DNA of 64,000 nt. Origin: Apoda limacodes (Eukaryota; Arthropoda; Insecta; Lepidoptera; Limacodidae). Both the position numbers and the translations under genes were made by a program. Each line of letters starts with the position of its first letter. Position 1 is the first letter of the stretch. Positions 1-9,579 of the stretch are shown in pieces. The stretch is taken from positions 10,850,001-10,914,000 of the forward strand of contig OX291544.1 of NCBI GenBank assembly GCA_946406115.1, in the 5' to 3' direction. Under the pieces are notes generated by a model. The model did no database searches. It was not told where the DNA came from and saw only the letters and a program-made list of their open reading frames with translations.

Positions 1-180
1 TATGTTGCAGCAGTTCATGAACAACTCTATTTCAAGGTCTTTTCCAAGCGTACCTTGAATATTTTGGTGGACTATGTTTAGGAATTTTACATTATGTTTT
101 TTTCTAGAACATTTGGGTAAATTATTATTAGATACAAAAGTCGAGCCAGATGGATTCTCTGTTGTACACTTAGCTAAAAA
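1..180 (-). pseudogene. LINE ORF2 start, endonuclease N-terminus (partial)
   Basis: Reading the minus strand from about 180 toward 1 gives an open stretch ending at the window edge, with the segment VKFLNIVHQNIQGTLGKDLE followed by IELFMNCC. The pattern N(I/V)QG followed by an acidic, leucine-rich helix is typical of the first strand and helix of APE-type endonucleases in Jockey and CR1 LINEs. It lies 8-10 nt beyond the stop of the SGNH-like ORF and in another frame, as expected for ORF1-ORF2 spacing or after a frameshift. Only about 55 codons are visible, with no catalytic residues beyond the first Asn, so the identification rests on this motif and its position. Confidence 0.55.
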
Positions 181-187
181 AAAGTAT

Positions 188-802
188 TTAGAACAGTTTC
201 CAAAGTTTTAAAACTATTATTTTGTCCAATAGAGGCAATTTGACTAGAATTTCTTGAAGCGTTTCCAAAGTCGGTATATTAAAACTAGTATTATGCCCAA
301 AAGAGGCAGTCTCACAAGCCAAATTCTTGGCTAAGTTATTTAAATAATATGACAATGAGCATACTATCTGTCTTTCATAAGATTTTGATATACAATTTCT
401 ATGTTTTCCTACATAATAGTTGTTATTAATATAATTATTGATGTCAATTACATGTAAATTATTAAATTTTTGGGACATAGCATGCATTGACAAATTAAAT
501 TTATATGTTAAAAGATTATAATTGTCATGTAAGTATTTGCTAAATGAAAAAGTGAACAATATTATTTGTTTAACATTCAATATGCTAAGATTATTTTTAT
601 TTTTAGTCAATTGATGTTTGCTCATTTTTCCTCTCTGCCCTTTAAGGATAACAACTATGCTGTTTTCAGAAAATTTATAGTCCTTAATATAATTAAGTAT
701 GCCCTGGTAAGAACAGTTGGGCATGCAGTGGTTAATAATAGGCTGATCCAAGTTTGCACTAAGTAGGTAACCCATATGCTTTCCAATCTCATCACTGAAC
801 AT
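188..802 (-). pseudogene. LINE ORF1 C-terminal part, SGNH/esterase-like domain
   Basis: A 204-codon open stretch. It begins SDEIGKHMGYLLS and continues with NHCMPNCSYQGIL, a hydrophobic strand IVVIL, and later LHVIDINNYI before a basic, leucine-rich tail. This arrangement resembles the SGNH-hydrolase-like domain in ORF1 of several insect LINEs, where it is thought to help in RNP formation or membrane association. No other active-site residue can be assigned safely. It is separated from the coiled-coil part by about 130 nt that carry a third reading frame beginning MSGMSQHDNE, so a frameshift lies just before the SGNH start. Its ATG at 802 is probably internal to the original ORF1. Confidence 0.55.
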
Positions 803-936
803 TTCAGTTTTTATTTAAATTTAGGTTTTGTACTATTTTGTTACTATTGTTTTTTTGAGAAGTATAAAAACTGTCACACTGAGGAGAAACAGAAGATTCG
901 TTGTCATGTTGTGACATGCCAGACATCTGCTGACAG

Positions 937-1823
937 TCACAGGTTTGTTAAGGGGTTGTTTAGTGACTCAAATCTGTCAGCGTTATATTTACAGAGGTCA
1001 AGCAGGCCATCTATGGCTCTAGTGTGTTCCTCAATTTCTTTTTGGGCTGAACTGTATTTTGCCATTATTTGGTCTAGGGACGCTTGCAGGGAAGTGACCT
1101 CTGACTCAAGTCGCAGTGTGTCAGTTCTATACTTGTCATTACTTAATACTAATTTTTGAGACAATATGTTTGATTTATCCATTAAATTAATCCTATCTTG
1201 TTTGTGTTTCATATATTTAACAATATTTTGTTGCCTTCTAATTACATTTTTAGTTTTTGAAATAAATCTATTTATTTTTAAATACTTCGTCAGCTTGGTT
1301 CTGCTGCATCCTACAATTTTCACCCCTGTGTTTTTATCATCACAAACTGTTTTAACACAATCAATTGTGACCACAGTGGTGCAACTGCCAGATGCAGCAG
1401 AGGCCAAGTCTGGACTAACATCGACGAACTCATCGAACAAATTCTGGTTTTGCACAACTGTGAAGTCAAGCTTAGCTGACTCCAGACAGGATATCTGACG
1501 CTCCTGTTCCAACAAGAAGTGCGCTCCTGTTCCAACAAAGAAGTGCGCTTCAGAGTCCGTTCGTACTCAATACAACCCTTATCAAAATTGTCAACTATTT
1601 GTTTGAGCTCATTTTGTTCAACTGTTAAATCTACCCACTCTTGGTTAAGTTTTGACAGATCAAATTTTAGTTGTTTATTTTTATCTAATACTGATAACAT
1701 TTCTATTTCATTTTCCTCCCTTTCTACAAGTAGTTTGTTACCTTCTCTGCATTTTTTGAGCTCCTGCAGGGCCTGTTGAAGTTTAACTTCCTGTTGGCGA
1801 GCAGTAGCTGAACGGGTAGTCAT
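937..1823 (-). pseudogene. LINE ORF1 N-terminal part, coiled coil, frameshifted
   Basis: Starts with MTTRSATARQQEVKLQQALQ at 1823 and runs as a long heptad-rich coiled coil (Leu/Glu/Lys/Gln) for about 100 codons. The frame then breaks near 1520-1560, and the downstream part continues from 1515 in another frame, again coiled-coil rich, ending RFESLNNPLTNL at 937. The break coincides with a 24-25 nt tandem duplication (unit around GTGCGCTCCTGTTCCAACAA on the plus strand) whose two copies differ by one base in length. Such coiled coils are the trimerisation and RNA-binding module of LINE ORF1 proteins. A cellular coiled-coil gene is unlikely given the SGNH and ORF2 neighbours. Confidence 0.6.
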
Positions 1824-2060
1824 AATTATTTATTAAATAATGCAGGAAAGTTGTGTAGACTAAGGAGTATTTAAAACAAAAGAGGTAAGAGTATGTACGT
1901 GACAATTTGATTTCTAGTTAAGTGTAATTACCTGTAACAATTTACCTTATTTTCGACTATATTTTAAAATTCGGAAAATAACAAAATAAACAAATTCAAA
2001 TCGGGGTCGTTGACCGTTGTTTGTTCACTGTCGTGTAGCAATCACATATATTTGCACATT

Positions 2061-2792
2061 TGCACTTATAAAATTACTTTACAACTTATTATTACAACTT
2101 TTATTGGCACTAATTAACAGTTTGGATTGGATTTGGGTTTAATTACAGTTCAATTTAACAATTGTTTTAAATTAATAATTACGAAAAACTTGGATCATCT
2201 GTTGCCGGCAGTGTGAATAGGTACTACCTGTAACTTTTGAATGAGAAACTTTTACTTAAAGGATTTTTTTAAAGAATCTTAAAAATAAAATAGTATTAGT
2301 TTAAATGAAAAACACTTTTGGAGGCCACATCACTATTCCTCAGACCCTTGTCATGTCACTATCGCGTGCTGGTACCAATTTTTCAAAAGTGTGATTCTCG
2401 CGTTGTAAAAGTTTTATTATATAAGTTTCCGTGTTCGCCGCGTAGGTGTAATATGAATGAGAAAACTTTTATTACATTATCCTGACTGTACACATATTCT
2501 GTCGGTACAAATATTTGTCTGTGACATAAAACTAAAGAAGTTTTGAAATAAAATATAACACAATTTTATCTATATTATTAAGCTGCGTGTCTGTTTCATT
2601 ATAATGCAATTTTGTAAAATAATAGGATGGTAAAAAGATATTTTGAATTGGATTGTAGGTAATCTAAAAAAGCCATGAGTACCTTCTAGAGACTGAAACG
2701 AATATTGTTTGTAAACTAACATCAGATAAGTGATTCTCAAGTTTGAAGCGCACTGACGGATAAAGAGGTATTACATTTTATAATTGAAAGAT
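2061..2792. other. Unassigned AT-rich sequence
   Basis: No coding signal or recognised repeat. It may include the 5' edge of the LINE to its left. Around 2330-2460 the base composition is more even, but no ORF of note is present. Confidence 0.4.
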
Positions 2793-3335
2793 CAAAAGTC
2801 AAAGTCAAAGTCAAAATGGTTTATTCAAATAAGGATTTTATAATCACTTTTGAATCGTCAAAGTTATAAAATATTATTTTTTGAACCCTCCCACCTTCCC
2901 GCCGGTTCACAATGTTGTTGATTTCTACCGAGAAGAATCCGGCAAGAAACTCGATAGTTACTCTTTTAAAAACACTATCAATAACACAAACAAACCAAAA
3001 TACAATTAATGTTTTAAATAAAAAAATTTAGTCGTACAATTTTATGTTATATCCATTTTAATTTGGTTTACCTATGCATCCTGTAATTGAGCATCATCAG
3101 TCCCAAGGATTTTTATCATTTACATAGTCTGAAATATTGTAGTATGCCTTTTTACAAAGTACCTGCTTGATAAAAGATTTAAATTTACTTATTGATAGAT
3201 TTTGAATTTTATTGGGAACTTTGTTGTAAAAGTGTATACATTGCCCCATAAAAGAGTTACTTATTTTGTGTAGACGTGTATCATGCACCAACAAGTTTAA
3301 AGGGTTTCTATTCACTATACTTAACCCTATCAAAG
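2793..3335 (-). mobile_element. LINE 3' end with (TTTGAC)n tail, 5'-truncated
   Basis: The left end is a short tandem AAAGTC array on the plus strand (TTTGAC on the element strand), followed by a 3' UTR nearly identical to that of the plus-strand copy ending at 35362, including the segment TTCTTGCCGGATTCTTCTCG on the element strand. The C-terminal ORF2 codons lie at 3097-3333. Homology to the other copy ends close to 3290-3335. A short 5'-truncated copy of this kind is the usual outcome of target-primed reverse transcription. I could not identify a target-site duplication. Confidence 0.85.
3097..3333 (-). pseudogene. LINE ORF2 C-terminal tail
   Basis: 78 codons ending in ISDYVNDKNPWD. They include SFMGQCIHFYNKVPNKIQNL, matching almost residue for residue the plus-strand copy at 34543-35067. 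The segment is the region after the RT thumb of Jockey/CR1-group ORF2 and has no catalytic residues. The first 15 codons differ from the other copy, so they may be diverged element or flank. Confidence 0.8.
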
Positions 3336-3957
3336 AATAGAAAGAGTATTACGCTGGCGATGACATAGATAGGAGGCGGCTCGGCTCGGCTTAGATGCCT
3401 GTTCACGTAAAAAACTTCCAGAAACTCGCTGAATATTTCAACAGCTATAAATGCACGTTAATGAATAGACAGCTTTATTACCAACACCACCACCTATTAA
3501 AAGACACGTTTCTCAACGTCGCTACCTGCTTAGGCCAAACCCTGAATTACTTTAAGTAAAATAGCTGTGAGGTTGGACCCAAGGGCTAGTATTGCCAAAC
3601 CAAAATCCTGGTACAAAAAGGTATGGTGGTGTATTATAAACTTCTAAACTGATTTATCAACTTAATACAACTTTTTTCGCTATCCTGCTCTACTGCAATA
3701 AGTTAAATATGTTGTTAACTTCATGCCGATATGCCAATAAAAACTATGTAACAACTGCAGTTCATGTTAAACGCAATTAAAAACTTTGATCCGTACTACA
3801 CTCATACATCTCGTGAATCGGTGTTCGTTCCGTCAGTGTACGGCTACGACTTTGCGGAATACTTTCAGATCAAGTTTTCTTGTACGATATAATATAATGC
3901 CTGCCAGACCAAATTCGGAACGTGTTTTATTATAGTAATGCTTGTAAACTAATACTA
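3336..3957. other. Unassigned sequence
   Basis: No gene and no recognised element. A GC-rich patch (repeated GGCTC) lies at about 3372-3392 and mixed sequence at 3780-3870. Confidence 0.4.
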
Positions 3958-4106
3958 TCCATACTAATATTTTATATGCGAAAGTAACTCTCTCTGTGTG
4001 TCTGTCTGTCTGTTACCTCCGGTTTTTTTTTGCTATAACTGACGAATTGCCGTTAAAATCCTACACCGATAACCGAGTTCAGGGTGGAACCGCGGGAAAA
4101 AGCTAG
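3958..4106 (+). mobile_element. Helitron-like non-autonomous element (149 bp)
   Basis: Begins TCCATACTAATATTTT after an A and ends GGGAAAAAGCTAG before a T. This fits Helitron ends (5' TC, 3' CTRR, insertion between A and T without target duplication). Inside are a TCTGTCTG run and a segment close to GGTTATCGGTGTAGGATTTT on the reverse strand, shared with the copies at 17022-17387 and 39639-39953. It encodes nothing. It resembles the lepidopteran Helitron-like repeats I know as Lep1, but that name is from memory. Confidence 0.75.
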
Positions 4107-4474
4107 TATATCTATATTTAGGTACTATACCGGGGTTAAGATTTTATGATTTTTATTTTTGACATTAATCGAACATTTATTGTAAATATAAGTTATGTTA
4201 ATATACAAAGAAGGATTAGTTATAATTTGATTCTAACATCATCGGATTCTATCGTAAGCAATCAACCGTCTCGACAAAACATTTATATTGTGTTAATATG
4301 ATCTCAATTGGTGAAGATGTGCATAGGTTAGACAACTGTGTTTTTAACTTTTGTTATATCAGAGGGAATGTTTGTATCGTTGAAGTGAAAGTAAACTAGT
4401 ATTAAATATTACAATCATATTAAGTTGGTTTTAAGGTATAATGACTTACGGTACAGAAAAGTGGTTTATAACTG
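4107..4474. other. Unassigned AT-rich sequence
   Basis: Nothing recognised on either strand. Confidence 0.4.
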
Positions 4475-4826
4475 ATGGCCTCTTAAATATGCTCAGAGTC
4501 GCTAGGCGAGATATGGAGAGGGATAGCTATCCTTGGTGTATATTTGCGCGATAAAATCCGGAACGAGGATATTCGCCAAAGAACCAAAGTTACCGACATA
4601 ACTCAAACAGTTAGCAAGCTGAAGTAACAATGGGCTGGCCACATTGCTCGCCGAACCGATATCCGATGGGAAAGAAAGGTTCTCGAGTAGTGACCACGAA
4701 TTGGAAGATGCAGCGTAGGATTTCCTGCTACCAGGTGGACAGACGACCTGACTAGAGCCGCTGGAAGCCGAAGGGCGCGGACGGATCAGTACCGGCTATT
4801 GTGGTGACATTTGGAGTAGGCCTGCG
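4475..4826 (+). pseudogene. RTE-clade LINE, C-terminal end of ORF2, 3' interrupted
   Basis: Reading through frameshifts gives, in order, an M-E-R-type helix, IRNEDIRQRTKVTDITQ, a short K-x-Q-W-A-G-H-I-A-R-R segment, and W-R-P-R-I-G-R followed by R-W-T-D-D-L. This is the characteristic C-terminus of RTE-type endonuclease/reverse transcriptases of Lepidoptera, just before a very short 3' UTR. The sequence reaches GGAGTAGGCCT, the start of the usual end segment, and is then cut by the (AAACTC)n end of the minus-strand LINE at 4828. The LINE therefore probably landed in or beside the RTE tail. Stops and frameshifts make it non-functional. Confidence 0.75.
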
Positions 4827-4827
4827 T

Positions 4828-5880
4828 TTAAACTCAAACTCAATTTTTCTTATTCAAATTAGGTTTTTACAAATAATTTTAAATCATCAAAGTAAAATAT
4901 AAAAATACTGTATTTACATCAGCCGCGCTACCCAGCAATAACATATGTCATTGAACTATGGAAATAGTTAAAATATACAATTTTTGCAGTGTCGACATCG
5001 GTCGCATATACAGCAGACCTTAGTTTTTTGCCTAGGTTAAGAATATGGAACCTCATTGAAGTTTTGAGTCCAGCGTTATGCCAATAAAGACTGTTGAATG
5101 CAAAAGTTCTAATTGCTCGCCTTTAATAATAATACATGTCTGGATCTGACTAAAATTTTGTAATGTAAACATTTGGTTTTTTTCTCATTAAGTAACAAAT
5201 TATTAGCGTTAAACTAATTTATAATCTAAGAATTGGCATTACTTAATTCATCAATACATCAAAATATGTCTGTCTATTAACTTTAAAAAGTAAAGATGTG
5301 TCGTCAGCAAATAAGACAACTTTATGGTTTTTGACATGATATCGGAGATCATTAATATGCATAAGAAACAGAAAAGGACCTAAAACAATGCCCTGAGGGA
5401 CTCCCATAGTGACTGTTGATCGCGGTGATCTTCCACTGTTGATATCTATTTTTAGTACTCTGCTACTTATGTAAGATGTCAAAAGGTTGAGAGCTTTGCC
5501 TCTAATACGACAGTAATGTAGCTTCCTGATGAGTTTTTCATGTTGGACGCAGTCAAATGCCTTAGATAAATCACAAAACACTCCGAGAGCATCACGCAAA
5601 TCCTCCCAGGCTATAAATATATTTTTTTAATAGTGCTACTCCTGCATCGGCTGTGGAACGGACTTTCATAAAGCCTAACTGCTTACTACTAGGTAAGTAA
5701 TTGATACAGAAATGGCTTAAAATTTGACAAAGTATGATTTTTAAAAAAACTTTACTTATCTATACGGTAGTATTGAAATAAACTTGTTAGGATCTGTTAA
5801 ACTACCTGATTTAAAAAAGGTATGACTTTGCTACGCTTCAGCAGTGGACGTCTTTCGGATAAAACAACAATGACAATTAT
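4828..5880 (-). mobile_element. LINE (Jockey/CR1 group), internally deleted, (GAGTTT)n tail
   Basis: Element-strand order: RT N-terminal motifs (5880 to 5600, frameshifted, including KVIPFL and GFMKVRSTADAG), RT palm (5599 to 5243), a segment homologous to 34575-34680, then directly the 3' end. Compared with the copy at 34480-35362 about 600 bp are missing. The junction near 4885-4905 falls where the sequences ATATTTTT and ATATTTTA occur in the longer copy, so microhomology is likely. The 3' tail at 4829-4842 is a short AAACTC repeat on the plus strand. Confidence 0.8.
5243..5599 (-). pseudogene. LINE reverse transcriptase palm fragment
   Basis: 118 codons: FCDLSKAFDCVQHEKL (RT motif A, residues 8-23), a G-rich TMGVPQGIVLGPFLF (motif B, 64-78), INDL, then VVLFADDTSLLF (motif C, catalytic FADD at 97-100). 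All three motifs of the RT palm are present, so this is a genuine RT core. Upstream finger motifs continue in other frames to about 5880, and the thumb and most of the C-terminus are deleted. It polymerises cDNA from LINE RNA in intact relatives. This copy cannot make a complete protein. Confidence 0.85.
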
Positions 5881-6731
5881 GATGTAAAAGCAAGCTGCTT
5901 AATATAGAATTTACTAAAGAAATAATATTAACTGCCCAAAACACCAAAACCTGAAATATTTTTAAATTATCAAATAAAATCAATTTCGTTTTTAAAATAT
6001 TACAAGTATACGAGTAGTATAAATTATTTTGTTATTTGTTTTGTACCAAAAACTATAGTATAATTAATTCACAATGGGTTAAAATTTTCTGTAGACAAAG
6101 GCGTCGGTCAAGGTATAGATTTCAATTGTTTTATAGACTTAATTACCCGCCTCCGCAATCCGTATCGAGTGAAGTACCGCAGGGAACTAACCTTAATTAA
6201 GATCAGTCAGTTATGAAATCAATTACACGAGAGAGGCTGAATTCATTATATTTGTCTGAAGTTAGGCTAATTATCGTTTGAACCTGGTTGCCAGACATAA
6301 ATTTTTACTTCCCACTTGACGGGGGGTTAATATCGAAAAACACTACTTTGCAGGAGACGCCAAAAACAGTTGCGGCTTAAAATTATTGGAAGTTTTGTTC
6401 ACTGTTCTTCAACAACTATACTTTCAAATAAAATTTAAATGTAGTCTTAATATTTAAAATATCCTCTTTCAAGGGGTAAAATTTGTTACTTCTCTTAAGT
6501 TAACGGTTTAATAAAAATGTGCTCTTAATGATATTACTGAATTCATACTCCTTTTATCCATACTACTTATACTACCAGGGGATATAATTGAATTTATACT
6601 CCTTTTTACCTTTATCGTAAAAAGTGAAAAAGGGCGCGCTGTTAGGTTTATTTTAAATTATCTTTCTATAATATACATAAACAACCTAAATAGAAAATAC
6701 TAGCCAAAACCCACATCACACAATCTGTCTA
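5881..6731. other. Unassigned sequence
   Basis: No coding signal. A loose duplication, ATTCATACTCCTTTT and ATTTATACTCCTTTT, lies at 6541-6605. Confidence 0.4.
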
Positions 6732-8116
6732 TCCCACAGCAGACCTAGTTATTTTGGGAGACTTTAACGCCCACCACCGTAAGTGGCTCAGTTCTCAAAC
6801 CAATAACTGGGCAGAGATATTTGCTCATGAATTTGTTCCGACCTTTGGATTCTCTCACCTGTTACTTTTTCCAACAAGAATACCAGATATAGAGGACCAT
6901 AAGAGCTCATACTGGACTTTCTGCTGACTACACTTCTGGATGGATATTACGTCTCAGTGGATACGCCTCGTGGCTTCTCGGACCACTGTCTTGTTTGGAC
7001 TTAAGTGTCATGCACACAACCCGATCCATCTAAGCAAACTGATCGGCGACGTGTGTGGCATTATAATTAAGCAGATTGGGAGAGATTGCGTCAATTTTAT
7101 GCATCGTACCCGCTGTCGAAGGGAACTTTTACCAGTCGTCGTTACCACCACTGCGAAAGACTGATTGTTAATTGGCCCATAGTGTTAAAGAGAAAGTTGA
7201 TCTTCTGGGCAGTCTTTTTGCCTCAAAGTCAAATATCAACGACGAAGGCGCTGTACCACCTAATATACCGTGGTGCAATAAGTTCATGCCGGAAATCTTT
7301 ATAACGGAGCGGTAGGTTAGGTAGGCGTTGCTCTATCTAGAATTTCATAAGTCGAGAGGTCCAAATAGTATAAGAGCAGTGGTGCTTAAACAGTATAGTC
7401 CTGAGTTGTGTCCTTTACTTACGCGAATCTTCGCACTCATTTACCACATTAGGCAAGTCTTTATGGAAGCCACCCGGTGCCCAAAGAGGCGATAGATCAG
7501 ATTCATTGAATTACAGGCCTATTGCGATTCCAAGGTATCTCTCTCCTCTCTAAGGTAAGAGAGTGATGGATGGATGAGGATGAAGATACCTGAAAAAACA
7601 CGACCTGGTAGGCGACCGTCAATATGGCTTCGCTCGACTGTTGACTAGCTATAAAGAGTCAGTGGGTGGCGTTGGCATGTAGCCTGGACATAGTGAAATC
7701 GTTCGATCTCGTCTGGCACGCGGGGTCTTCTATCGAAGTTGCCATCTTACGGATTGTCCGAGAGTTTGTTACAATGGGTGGCTAGTTTTTTGTCCCGCAG
7801 ACGCATAAGAGCTGTAGTTGACGGTAGTAGTTCTGATAGCATGGACATTAATGATGATGTCCCGCAAGGCTCTGTGCTGTCTCCTACGCTGTATCTACTG
7901 CATATCAATGACATGTTTATCCATCAACAACATACATTTCTATGCAGACGACAGTACTGGAAACGCTTATTACACCGGCCGTGCAAACATTCCTTATTTC
8001 GTTGTGGAGGAAAAGCACATAAAAAATTGCGTCTCCAATCAAGACAACTCTGTCCAGGGTCTCTGACTGGGGACGGGAAAACTTTGTACAATTTCAACCC
8101 TACGAAGACACAAATC
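6732..8116 (+). pseudogene. Jockey-like LINE: endonuclease to RT, heavily decayed
   Basis: Plus-strand remnant. About 6732-6930 encodes the middle of an APE-type endonuclease (LVILGDFNAHHRKWL, with the conserved GDFN). 6940-7160 continues toward its C-terminus (SDHCL in a shifted frame), then linker. 7420-7560 gives the RT N-terminal pattern around LNYRPI, 7720-7860 VDGSSSDSMDIN, and 7855-7990 the motif B remnant VPQGSVLSPTLYLLHIND followed by FYADDSTG (catalytic YADD) in a shifted frame. There are many stops and frameshifts. The same family recurs at 38.9 kb and 56.2-58.1 kb. The copy stops at about 8116, where a SINE begins. Confidence 0.8.
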
Positions 8117-8234
8117 TAAATACTGTATGTACTCAAGACAAACACAAACGTGTGTCCAGTGCGGGAATCGAACCCACACCCTCTGCACGACAGTCCGTCA
8201 CACTACCAACTAGGCTGCGACGGAGTCAGTCAGA
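8117..8234 (-). mobile_element. tRNA-derived SINE, head portion
   Basis: On the minus strand the sequence contains a Pol III A-box-like GCCTAGTTGGTAGTG (8201-8215) and a perfect B box GGTTCGATTCC (8164-8174) at normal tRNA spacing. The B box sits in GTGGGTTCGATTCCCGCACT, a T-arm-like hairpin. No intact cloverleaf or anticodon arm follows, so it is a SINE head and not a tRNA gene. The related copy at 28885 shares GTGCAGAGGGTGTGGGTTCG. Confidence 0.85.
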
Positions 8235-9294
8235 GATATAATTTACATACTGTTCTGTAAAGATAAGCGATGACGCATCGACTTTCACTTGGTACGACAT
8301 TGACCGTGCGCCGGATTACGGCAGATGTGCAAATCATATCTAGAATAGGTAGTTGGGAACGGCTTCACACGTGCGTGTTCATATTCGCGTGATCGGTTGG
8401 ACCTGTTTCGTATCGACGCGTGTTTTTGAATTTTGGAAACTTAGTGAAACGTAGTGCTTGGAAAGGACATTCCGGCTGGTGCTCGTCGTGTTTGGAACGT
8501 GAGATAGCGTCGCGACGACTGGGTGACACTACACTTTTTTCTGTAATCTTTTCTTACTGCCTTAACAATTATATCGTTTAATTTTGTATAAGGTTAAATT
8601 CCCTTCCCAAAAGCTAGGCCCCATAACCGACGATAGAACAGACTGACCGTCACCCCTTCCCATCGAGACCGGCAGTCACATAAGGTTAGTCAAAACAGGA
8701 CATTTTTAATAGCAGCAGCATATTTAGTATACCGAAGATACACATACACACATACTTGCATGTACAGTTTTTTTGTTTTTTAAGAACATGTATTTTAAAA
8801 AGCTCAAAATGAATAAATTAGGCTCACTTTTGAAAACCTTTTTAGTGCCTGATAGCCAGACAAAGGTTTTTTTAATATGGAAAAATACATTAAAACTATG
8901 AAATGGGAAAAAATCTTGATATTTTACTGAGTACCTTGTTAACGATAAATCTTACAATAGATTGATTCAGACAAAGGTCTCAAGGGATAAATCGAGTTAA
9001 CATCGTTGAGAGCATTCCTGGGTCTCGGTAATCACGAACTCATAATGCCGTTCAGTATCCTTGATGTCTTTTTAAGTACGGATCCATTTAATCCCGTTTG
9101 ATATATAATATATGCCTTAGGTTTTATTAAAAACGGGATATTGTGCGTGTGTGTGTGTTATTTTATATATTTAGAGTGTGCCAATGCATGGCTGAGTAAG
9201 CGAGATGAATCAATACAGAGTCGATGCATAAAAAAGGGACAAATAAGTTCAAATGTCGATTCCTTTTTAAAATTAATTTAATGGCGCATTCTTT
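8235..9294. other. Unassigned sequence, mixed-composition first half
   Basis: 8235-8700 is less AT-rich than its surroundings and may be an old LINE 5' UTR, but I see no motif that proves it. A (GT)n run lies at 9142-9158. No gene recognised. Confidence 0.35.
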
Positions 9295-9579
9295 TTGTTG
9301 CGCCAGTCTGATAAAAAAAAATATAGTCGGCCACTCTCTGATACTTTACTGCAAGTACGATTTAACCTAAAGGAGCTTATGCATATCGAAGCATGTTTGA
9401 GGAAAATAAATTTTTCGTTCCATCTATTCGAAAAATGGGTCACCAAAATGGGTCATTCCGGCGCACCTACTAAATGTGACGAAATTACTTTTGAATTTGA
9501 TACACTATTTAATATAAAAAGTTTGAACGCAATTCGCTTCGATAAAGTCCTGGCCGACAGTAAAAAATGTGCTCGCTGA
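9295..9579 (+). other. Unrecognised ORF, 94 codons
   Basis: Opens MLRQSDKKKYSRPLSD and ends VLADSKKCAR. Rich in Lys, Phe and Leu, with no signal peptide or known motif. The only feature is a short internal duplication (ATGGGTCACCAAAATGGGTC). It stands alone in AT-rich repeat-dense DNA, so it may be chance. Function unknown. Confidence 0.15.

Larger units (their letters stand above)
1..2060 (-). mobile_element. LINE (Jockey/CR1-group non-LTR retrotransposon), 5' portion, runs off left edge
   Basis: Minus-strand element containing, in transcription order, a coiled-coil ORF1 (1823 to 937), an SGNH-like ORF1 part (802 to 188) and the start of an ORF2 endonuclease (about 180 to 1). The 3' part lies outside the window. 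Region 1824-2060 upstream of the first ATG is probably the 5' UTR, but its exact start cannot be fixed. ORF1 is spread over three frames, so the copy is dead. The protein layout matches LINEs whose RT and 3' ends appear at 2.8, 4.8, 29.6 and 34.5 kb. That all five are one family is inferred from shared style and is not shown by overlap. Confidence 0.7.

Noticed and set aside
8164..8215. tRNA gene on the minus strand
   Set aside because: A and B boxes are good, but acceptor and anticodon arms do not form. It matches another copy at 28.9 kb, so it is a SINE head.
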